This document shows positions 7,002 through 12,515 of a stretch of 12,515 bases of DNA, in pieces. Positions within the stretch are counted from its first letter, which is position 1, and every line of letters starts with the position of its first letter. A program made the translations under genes and the position numbers. Under the pieces are notes generated by a model. The model was not told the DNA's origin. It made no database searches and worked only from the letters and a program-made list of their open reading frames with translations. The stretch comes from an uncultured Candidatus Melainabacteria bacterium (GTDB lineage Bacteria > Cyanobacteriota > Vampirovibrionia > Gastranaerophilales > Gastranaerophilaceae), in assembly GCA_946186335.1 (NCBI GenBank), contig CAMHMW010000042.1:1-12515 (forward strand), in the 5' to 3' direction.

Positions 7002-8199
7002 TTTGTAAAGTATCCTCCGTCTGAATTTTCTTAATTCTCTGCTTTGAAATATTCAAAAGCATACCGACCATTGCAAGTGATACGATAATTGAAGTTCCTC
7101 CATAACTTATGAAAGGAAGTGTAACACCCGTTACGGGGAAAAATGAACTTGCAACACTCATATTCAAGAATGCCTGAAATCCGAAAACAACAGTTATTCC
7201 GATAGCAAGCAATTTACCGTACATATCTGGACAACGTCTTGCTATTCTGTATCCTCTGTGGACAAGCGCCACAAATAACCCGATTATAAACAGGCATCCC
7301 AAAAAACCAAATTCTTCCGCTATAATTGCGAATATAAAATCAGTATGGCACTCCGGTAAATAAGCAAGTTTCTGAATGGAACTTCCGTAACCGGTACCGC
7401 TCAACCCGCCTGAGGCAAAAGCGATAAGTGACTGAATAATATTATACCCTTTTCCCAGAGCATCACTTCCCGGATTAAGCCACACATTAATTCTGTCCAT
7501 CTGGTAGCCATGCAAAAGTTTTGGCAATTTTGTAAGAATTAAAATTCCCAAAGCGCCGCCTCCCGCAGCAATTGGCTGCCATGGTCCGCGGGCAGCAATA
7601 TACATTGCAAAGCCTGCCATACATAATATACATGCCATACTCAAATTCGGCTGTTTTAAAATCAAAAGCAGAATAACAAGCATTGCGGCAATAATTTTTA
7701 TATTATCCGTAAAAGTTTTCAGTGTCACTTTATCTTTAAACATTGAGGCAATAAGCATACAAAACAGCGGTTTCGCCAACTCAGACGGCTGCAATTGCAT
7801 AACTCCGAGATTTATCCACCTTTTCGCACCGTTTATTACAACACCCAAAGGGGTAAATTGCAGAACAAGCAGTAAAACGATTACCGTCCACATGAATTTT
7901 GAATTAAAATGTTCAAGTTTTTTATAATCAAATTTCGCAAAAAATCCCATTGCAACAAATCCGACTCCGGCATATATAATCTGTTTAACTACATAAGTAA
8001 TTAAACTGACACCCTCTCTCATACATTTGGGGGCAGTAGCTGAAAATATTGCCAAAAACCCGATTATAACAAGGAATGTTACCACTACCAACAGAGTTTT
8101 ATCGGGCGGAGAAATAATGACGTCAGAATTAGCCTTTCTGCGTCTTTCTTTTCTTTCCCTTTCCTGTCTTTTTGGTGATTTATACTCGCGATAAGACAT
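6994..8199 (-). CDS. ftsW: SEDS-family septal peptidoglycan glycosyltransferase/lipid II polymerase FtsW
   Basis: FtsW polymerises lipid II into glycan strands at the division site, normally with a class B penicillin-binding protein. The 401-residue protein has a very basic cytoplasmic N-terminus (residues 2-24, many Lys/Arg) and about ten hydrophobic segments. Hallmarks are GAKRWINLGVMQLQPSELAK from about 124, GYGSSIQKLAYLPECHTDFI with the presumed catalytic Asp (residue 287), AEEFGFLG, and a C-terminal GVTLPFISYGGTS. The frame stays open up to 8280, but that extension overlaps the conserved murD C-terminus. I chose the ATG at 8197-8199 because SYREYKSP looks like a natural start and AGGG sits just before it. 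An in-frame ATG at 8212-8214 has AGGAG immediately adjacent, which is too close. It overlaps murD by 20 bases. LKQPNLSMA replaces the usual QPDLGT-type motif. RodA is the alternative, but context between murD and murG favours FtsW. Confidence 0.93.
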   Translation of the reverse strand: MSYREYKSPKRQERERKERRRKANSDVIISPPDKTLLVVVTFLVIIGFLAIFSATAPKCMREGVSLITYVVKQIIYAGVGFVAMGFFAKFDYKKLEHFNSKFMWTVIVLLLVLQFTPLGVVINGAKRWINLGVMQLQPSELAKPLFCMLIASMFKDKVTLKTFTDNIKIIAAMLVILLLILKQPNLSMACILCMAGFAMYIAARGPWQPIAAGGGALGILILTKLPKLLHGYQMDRINVWLNPGSDALGKGYNIIQSLIAFASGGLSGTGYGSSIQKLAYLPECHTDFIFAIIAEEFGFLGCLFIIGLFVALVHRGYRIARRCPDMYGKLLAIGITVVFGFQAFLNMSVASSFFPVTGVTLPFISYGGTSIIVSLAMVGMLLNISKQRIKKIQTEDTLQNV

Positions 8200-9523
8200 A
8201 ATCCCTAAAAACATCTCCTCTGTTTTCGTAACTCGTAAACATATCAAAACTTGCACACGCCGGTGACAACAAAACCACATCAGGATGAAGTTCTATCCCC
8301 TTATCAATGGCTTTTTGCATTGTTTCCTCTTTTATAATATTGCTAAAACCGTTTTGTTTCAGATTTTGTTCAAATCTTTCGGTCGCTTCCCCGATTAAGA
8401 TTACGGTTTTAATATGTTTGTTAACGGCATTGCAAAATTCGGTCAAATCGGTGTTTTTATCCCTTCCGCCCGCTATCAATACAACGTCTTTATCATTAAA
8501 AGAGTCAATTGCAACAATAGCCGCTTCGGGATTTGTTGCTTTTGAATCGTTATAGAAAGTAATTCCGTCACTTTCGGTTATTCTTTCCAATCGGTGCGCA
8601 GGTGCTTTAAATTCCATAATAGCCTGCTTGATTGTTGCATTATCAATGCCTGTTAATTTTGCGCAAATTATACCGCACATAATGTTCTGATAATTATGCT
8701 CCCCTATCAGCGGACATTCAGACAATTTTATAATTGATTCTGCATTACCGTCCTGTTTAAAGATAATTTCACCGTTTTCCTCATAACAACAGTTTTCACC
8801 TATATTCCCTGCAAAAAAGAATAATTTACCCTCTGCCAGTTTTGAAAATTCCATAAGTTTTTCATCTTTTGCGTTCAAAACACTGTACATTGGTGCCTGC
8901 GGAGATTTAAACACTCTTGCTTTTGCATTAAAGTAATTTTCCAAACCCTGATGCCAGTCAATATGATCGGGGGTGAAATTTGTCCATACGGAAATATAAG
9001 GTTTCAAAGACGGACTCATTTCAAGCTGGAAGGAACTTGCTTCACACACAAAATAATCCAAAGATTCATCCGCAATATTGCATGGAGGTTGCCCAATATT
9101 ACCGCACGCTTTTGCTTTCAGTTTTTTAGACAAAATAAATTCCGTAAGCGCAGTAGTTGTAGTTTTACCGTTGGTACCAGTTATGATAATGAACGGAATA
9201 TCACATTCACGATATGCAAGTTCCAGTTCCGATATAACCGGAATATTATGCTTTTTAATTCTCTGTATAATCTCGCTGTGAGGAGGAATACCGGGGCTTG
9301 TAACAACAAGTTCCGCATTCAGTATAAATTCTTCGGAGTGTGAACCGTATTCAACCTGAATACCAAGGCTTTTTAATTCTCCAACCTTATACATATTTTC
9401 TTCTTCAACATATTTTCCCTCGGACAAATAAACAATCGCCCCATGTTTATGAGCAAATTTTGCTGCCGCTATGCCGCTTTTTGAAAGTCCGAGAACAAGA
9501 ACTTTTTTACCTCTGACACCCAT
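8180..9523 (-). CDS. murD: UDP-N-acetylmuramoyl-L-alanine:D-glutamate ligase
   Basis: MurD is a cytoplasmic ATP-dependent ligase that adds D-Glu to UDP-MurNAc-L-Ala. The 447 residues show the three-domain Mur ligase plan. There is an N-terminal Rossmann-like domain (VLVLGLSKSGIAAAKFA) with TSPGIPP for the UDP-sugar. The central ATPase domain has ITGTNGKTTTT (114-124), EASSFQLE and NFTPDHIDWH. The C-terminal domain has APAHRLE, NDSKATNPEA, IAGGRDKNTDL and SPACASFDMFTSYENRGDVF. The ATG at 9521-9523 overlaps the mraY stop by one base as TAATG, with GGGGAG suitably upstream, so translation is probably coupled. All expected catalytic motifs are present and length is normal. Confidence 0.97.
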   Translation of the reverse strand: MGVRGKKVLVLGLSKSGIAAAKFAHKHGAIVYLSEGKYVEEENMYKVGELKSLGIQVEYGSHSEEFILNAELVVTSPGIPPHSEIIQRIKKHNIPVISELELAYRECDIPFIIITGTNGKTTTTALTEFILSKKLKAKACGNIGQPPCNIADESLDYFVCEASSFQLEMSPSLKPYISVWTNFTPDHIDWHQGLENYFNAKARVFKSPQAPMYSVLNAKDEKLMEFSKLAEGKLFFFAGNIGENCCYEENGEIIFKQDGNAESIIKLSECPLIGEHNYQNIMCGIICAKLTGIDNATIKQAIMEFKAPAHRLERITESDGITFYNDSKATNPEAAIVAIDSFNDKDVVLIAGGRDKNTDLTEFCNAVNKHIKTVILIGEATERFEQNLKQNGFSNIIKEETMQKAIDKGIELHPDVVLLSPACASFDMFTSYENRGDVFRDYVLSRV

Positions 9524-10503
9524 TACAAAACTCCCCGTTTAAATAATTCAAATAAAACTACCGCACCTGCCGACAAAAGAAAAGAAACTATTGAAAATAC
9601 CGTAACAATTTTCTTCTCATTCCATCCGCACAATTCAAAATGATGATGTATCGGCGACATTTTGAAAACTCTTTTTCCTGTCGTTTTGAAACTTGTAACC
9701 TGAATAATAACGGATAAAGTTTCCATAACAAAAACTCCGCCGATAAATATAAGCAGAAATTCAAACTTCCCGAGAACCGCAATTGTACCAAGCAAACCGC
9801 CTATTGCAAGCGAACCCGTATCACCCATAAATACTTCCGCTTTCGGTTTATTGAATTTCAAAAATCCCAACAACGCACCGGCAACTGTCGCCGATATTAC
9901 AGCAAGTTCAATTTCGCCCAAAGCAAGAGAAATAACTGAACAAGCAACAAATGCGGGAACTCCCGTTCCTGCTGCAAGCCCGTCAAGACCGTCAGTTAAA
10001 TTATAAGCGTTTGATGCTCCCGTTATTATAAATACCGCAAAGAACGGATAAAACCATTTCAAATCAATATCCAGATTTCCTATTGAAAATATACAGGCAT
10101 CAGGATTTGTCATAACAAGATATAATGTAGGCAAAAGTCCTATGGCTATTTGACGAAATAATTTTCCTCTTGCGCTTAATCCGTCATTTCCTTTGCCTTT
10201 TATCTTTATGTAATCATCCTGAAATCCTGCCAATGTATAAAAGAACAGAGTCAAAAGAGTTAAAAGAGCTAGCGTTGTCATTTTTTGAGCCAGCAATAAG
10301 GCAACAACAGAGGATATTATAATTGCTGCAATTATAAAAACACCGCCTGTTGTCGGGGTTCCCTGCTTTTTTGCATGATTTTCCGGTGCAACATCTTTGA
10401 TATACTGACCTATCATTTTCTTTTTCAACAAATCAATATACGGTACACCAAAAAGCATACACAATACCATACTCAGCAAAAATGCAACTGCCGCCATTAT
10501 CAT
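9523..10503 (-). CDS. mraY: Phospho-N-acetylmuramoyl-pentapeptide transferase
   Basis: MraY is a polytopic membrane enzyme that transfers phospho-MurNAc-pentapeptide from UDP to undecaprenyl phosphate, forming lipid I. The 326-residue protein has about ten hydrophobic segments. Conserved cytoplasmic motifs are KKQGTPTTGG (45-54), FQDDYIK with Asp96/Asp97, NAYNLTDGLDGLA (165-177), EVFMGDTGSLAIGG with Asp228, and MSPIHHHFE with the His triad at 286-288. The ATG at 10501-10503 overlaps the murF stop by four bases (ATGA), with AGAGGG about 11 bases upstream. A second in-frame ATG two codons later is an alternative. Every catalytic Asp and the His motif are intact. Confidence 0.97.
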   Translation of the reverse strand: MIMAAVAFLLSMVLCMLFGVPYIDLLKKKMIGQYIKDVAPENHAKKQGTPTTGGVFIIAAIIISSVVALLLAQKMTTLALLTLLTLFFYTLAGFQDDYIKIKGKGNDGLSARGKLFRQIAIGLLPTLYLVMTNPDACIFSIGNLDIDLKWFYPFFAVFIITGASNAYNLTDGLDGLAAGTGVPAFVACSVISLALGEIELAVISATVAGALLGFLKFNKPKAEVFMGDTGSLAIGGLLGTIAVLGKFEFLLIFIGGVFVMETLSVIIQVTSFKTTGKRVFKMSPIHHHFELCGWNEKKIVTVFSIVSFLLSAGAVVLFELFKRGVL

Positions 10504-11843
10504 AATTTAACTATCCCTCTTTTAACATTTTCAATTATTTCTTCAAATTTCATCGCTCGCGATGCTTTCAAAAATATTGTACTATCCGCATTCAGGTTTT
10601 CAAGTATGTAACAAGAAACCTCGCTGTTGTCATTAAAATATTTTGTTTCACATCCGCTTTTTTCAAGAGCTTTGCCGATTTCAAATGCCAAATCACCCAC
10701 AAGCAGATACTTAACTTTTGAATTGTCAATTGATGACAAATACTCTCCGACTTCATAATGATATTTCTTTTCATCATCCCCGAGTTCACCCATGTTGCCA
10801 AGCACAACAACAGGGGTTTTATAAAGTTCAAGAAAAGTTTTTACAGAGGCTTTCATTGAATCGGGATTTGCATTGTAACTGTCATTAATGAAATTAAAAC
10901 CTCCCGCTTTTACGACTTCCCATCGCTTTTCAATCGGTTTGTATGAAAAAAGTCCCGCTTTTATATCTTCATACTTCATTCCGAAAAGATACCCAAGTTC
11001 AATCGCGGCAAGAGAATTTTCTACATTGTAATCACCTTCAACATTTAACTCATAATCACAACCCTTATATCTGAATTTTGTATATGATTGAGATTTTTCC
11101 GTAAATTCTACATCATCAAGTGAATAATAAACTTTTCTGCCGTCAAAATTCACATGTTTCTTTATTATTTCCTGATTTTTGGCAATAAAAACTCCGTTTT
11201 CTTTTAGTCCTTTTGAGATTTCACATTTTGCAATTGCAATATTATCCAAAGAGCCAAGACGTCCGACATGAGCAGAACCGGAATTTGTTATAACAGCATA
11301 ATCAGGATGTAAATGAGTAGAAATAAGCTCAATTTCACCTAATCCTCTCATACCTGATTCAACAATCAAGACCTGACAATCATCAGGCATGGAAAGAGTT
11401 GTCTGGCAAAATCCGATTTCGTTGTTGTGATTTGAAAAAGTTTTATGAGTCTTAAAACTTTTGCTCAAAACCGAATATATGAGCTCTTTTGTTGTTGTTT
11501 TACCAGAACTTCCTGTAACGGCAACAACTTTCGGATTTTTCATATTTCTGTAATACTCGGCGATTTTCAAATACGCATCTTTTGTATCGCTGACTTTCAA
11601 AATCAAACCGGCACCGTCAATAATTTCACCCGAAGTTGTAAAATAAGCATTAGCACCCGCTTCAACTGCTTTATCAATAAACTTTTCACCGTCAAAAGTT
11701 TCACCCTTTAACGGAAGATATATATCTCCTGATTTAATGATACGTGTATCGGTTGAGATGTTAAAACTCTCATCCTCTTTTAAACTATCCCTAATTACAA
11801 CAGCACCTGTTGCTTTTATCAATTCTTCTTTACTAAACATCAT
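10500..11843 (-). CDS. murF: UDP-N-acetylmuramoyl-tripeptide:D-alanyl-D-alanine ligase
   Basis: MurF is a cytoplasmic ATP-dependent ligase that adds D-Ala-D-Ala to complete UDP-MurNAc-pentapeptide. The 447 residues include the N-terminal substrate domain (STDTRIIKSGDIYLPLKG from residue 30), the P-loop AVTGSSGKTTTKE (108-120) and HNNEIG. They also include ESGMRGLGEIE, TNSGSAHVGRLGS, EGDYNVENSLAAI, KRWEV, INDSYNANPDSM and LGNMGELGDDEKKYH. SSGK with NDSYNANP distinguishes MurF from MurE and MurC. Two adjacent ATGs occur (11841-11843 and 11838-11840); GGAG sits 12 bases upstream of the first, which I took. It is the first gene of the minus-strand cluster, divergent from rplU, so the cluster promoter should lie in 11844-12085. 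A weak candidate is given separately. Confidence 0.96.
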   Translation of the reverse strand: MMFSKEELIKATGAVVIRDSLKEDESFNISTDTRIIKSGDIYLPLKGETFDGEKFIDKAVEAGANAYFTTSGEIIDGAGLILKVSDTKDAYLKIAEYYRNMKNPKVVAVTGSSGKTTTKELIYSVLSKSFKTHKTFSNHNNEIGFCQTTLSMPDDCQVLIVESGMRGLGEIELISTHLHPDYAVITNSGSAHVGRLGSLDNIAIAKCEISKGLKENGVFIAKNQEIIKKHVNFDGRKVYYSLDDVEFTEKSQSYTKFRYKGCDYELNVEGDYNVENSLAAIELGYLFGMKYEDIKAGLFSYKPIEKRWEVVKAGGFNFINDSYNANPDSMKASVKTFLELYKTPVVVLGNMGELGDDEKKYHYEVGEYLSSIDNSKVKYLLVGDLAFEIGKALEKSGCETKYFNDNSEVSCYILENLNADSTIFLKASRAMKFEEIIENVKRGIVKL

Positions 11844-11890
11844 ATTACAATTTTACTCCAAATACTCTTTACTGGCTAAAAGGTTAATAA

Positions 11891-11918
11891 ATATTAAAAC
11901 TACTTGACAGATAGTCAG
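11891..11918 (-). promoter_or_regulatory. Weak candidate promoter for the murF-murG cluster
   Basis: On the minus strand, CTGACT (11913-11918, 4 of 6 to the -35 consensus) is followed by a 16-base spacer and TAATAT (11891-11896, 4 of 6 to -10). It overlaps the rplU promoter face to face. In such AT-rich DNA this match could easily occur by chance. Confidence 0.25.
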
Positions 11919-11932
11919 GTTCGTTTAATAAT
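11904..11932 (+). promoter_or_regulatory. Near-consensus sigma-70-type promoter for rplU-rpmA
   Basis: TTGACA (11904-11909, a perfect -35 box) is followed by exactly 17 bases and AATAAT (11927-11932, 5 of 6 to the -10 consensus). This is the best promoter match I found in the window and suits a highly expressed ribosomal protein operon. Transcription should begin near 11939-11941. Confidence 0.75.
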
Positions 11933-11939
11933 AAACTTA

Positions 11940-12085
11940 CGTATTACTATGGGTCAATCGTTTACAAAACCCCAAGAGTGCGAAATAGAGCAAAGATTAG
12001 GGCTCGGGTTGTTTAAAAGAATATAAATAGCCAAAATATTTACACTCCCCACGGTTACGAAACCCGCAACGAAAGGAAGAAAAAG
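11940..12085 (+). promoter_or_regulatory. Long 5' leader of rplU, possible L21-type autoregulatory leader
   Basis: About 145 nt separate the predicted start site from the rplU ATG, longer than translation needs. CGGGTT (12005-12010) can pair with the downstream AACCCG (12061-12066). Its GGGTT part can instead pair with the upstream AACCC (11968-11972), and that AACCC can also pair with GGGT at 11951-11954. These alternatives are mutually exclusive. The downstream arm ends only seven bases before the AAGGAAG ribosome binding site (12073-12079). L21 leaders that bind ribosomal protein are known in Firmicutes; similarity to those is not shown here. No intrinsic terminator is evident, so any control would more likely act on translation. 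Confidence 0.4.
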
Positions 12086-12463
12086 ATGTACGCAATAGTC
12101 GAAACAGGCGGAAAACAATATCAGGTAGAAGAAGGACGCTACGTTGATGTTGAATTATTAGAAGGCGAAGCAGATTCAAAAATCGTCTTTGACAAAGTTG
12201 TTATGATTGTTAACGGTAAAAAATCAAAAGTAGGTCAGCCTTATGTATCAGGCGCATCTGCCGAAGGCAAAATAATGACAATCGGAAAAGACGGTGATGT
12301 AATCGGTAAAGCAAAGAAAATAATCGTTTACAAGCAAAGACCTAAAAAAGGTTACAGAAAAAAACAAGGTCACAGACAACGCTTTACAAGAGTTATGATT
12401 TCAAAAATCAGAACTTCCGCTTCAAAAAAATCAGCTGCAGCAGAAGAAACAGCGGCAGAATAG
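12086..12463 (+). CDS. rplU: 50S ribosomal protein L21
   Basis: L21 is a structural protein of the large ribosomal subunit that contacts 23S rRNA. The 125 residues begin MYAIVETGGKQYQVEEG, the family N-terminus. They continue with KVGQPYVSGA and the basic KIIVYKQRPKKGYRKKQGHR stretch followed by QRFTRVMISKI, which holds the usual RNA-binding segment. The final 20 or so residues are an Ala/Glu/Lys/Ser-rich extension beyond the typical core of about 103 residues; such tails vary between lineages. The ATG has AAGGAAG six bases upstream. rpmA follows after 30 bases with no gene for a Prp-type protease between them, unlike the Firmicutes order. Confidence 0.97.
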   Translation: MYAIVETGGKQYQVEEGRYVDVELLEGEADSKIVFDKVVMIVNGKKSKVGQPYVSGASAEGKIMTIGKDGDVIGKAKKIIVYKQRPKKGYRKKQGHRQRFTRVMISKIRTSASKKSAAAEETAAE

Positions 12464-12493
12464 TTGTAGAAATAACATAAAGGAGAAATAAAA

Positions 12494-12515
12494 ATGGCAC
12501 ATAAGAAAGGTATGG
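12494..12515 (+). CDS. rpmA: 50S ribosomal protein L27, start only (partial)
   Basis: Only seven codons are visible before the window ends: ATG at 12494, reading MAHKKGM. This matches the highly conserved L27 N-terminus, which reaches towards the peptidyl transferase centre. AAGGAG (12480-12485) sits 8 bases upstream. The protein starts directly at the mature MAHKKG sequence, so it lacks the cleaved N-terminal leader found in Firmicutes. Position right after rplU supports the call. Confidence 0.92.

Noticed and set aside
8200..8280. Upstream extension of ftsW by 27 residues
   Set aside because: It would overlap the conserved MurD C-terminus and reads as an unnatural Cys/Arg-rich sequence. 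The ATG at 8199 gives a sensible SEDS N-terminus.
8951..9343. Plus-strand open frame of 130 codons opposite murD
   Set aside because: It is antisense to well-conserved MurD motifs, has no recognisable domain and has a composition expected of a complementary-strand shadow.
11997..12179. Minus-strand 60-codon open frame across the rplU leader and start
   Set aside because: It is antisense to rplU and its leader, with no ribosome binding site or homology that I recognise.

Overview
The window looks like ordinary chromosomal housekeeping DNA from an AT-rich bacterium. It carries purine and peptidoglycan precursor synthesis genes plus the L21/L27 ribosomal protein pair. Several details recall non-photosynthetic relatives of Cyanobacteria found in animal guts (Melainabacteria/Gastranaerophilales). 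These are low G+C, a cyanobacterial-like PurA N-terminus, an L27 start without the Firmicutes-type cleaved leader, a periplasmic phosphodiester glycosidase-type protein and a long cytoplasmic-looking M16 peptidase. The assignment is inferred from general resemblance, not from a database comparison, and is moderate at best.

Layout, left to right. The end of an unidentified plus-strand gene (3-116) faces a minus-strand membrane-anchored NAGPA-type protein (141-1409). A 325-base intergenic region (1410-1734) separates that gene from purA (1735-3024, plus). It holds a good sigma-70-type promoter for the minus-strand gene and a 23-base inverted repeat that could be an operator. A two-domain M16 metallopeptidase follows purA on the plus strand. 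It is split by a single-base frameshift near 5143-5145 into 3089-5164 and a continuation ending at 5897.

From 11843 down to 5898 the minus strand carries five tightly overlapping genes, murF-mraY-murD-ftsW-murG. They form the middle of the classical division and cell wall (dcw) cluster. Together they complete the UDP-MurNAc-pentapeptide (MurD, MurF), move it onto undecaprenyl phosphate (MraY), add GlcNAc to give lipid II (MurG) and polymerise glycan at the septum (FtsW). Neighbouring dcw genes such as murE, ftsI, murC, murB, ftsQ, ftsA and ftsZ are not in the window. The M16 and murG stop codons abut with no spacer.

Divergent from murF, a near-consensus promoter (11904-11932) and a leader of about 145 nt precede rplU (12086-12463), followed by the first codons of rpmA (12494 onward).

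No mobile element, CRISPR array, tRNA or rRNA was seen. I do not find a convincing undescribed system. The points most worth checking are the M16 frameshift, the rplU leader, the palindrome upstream of purA and the isolated dcw block.
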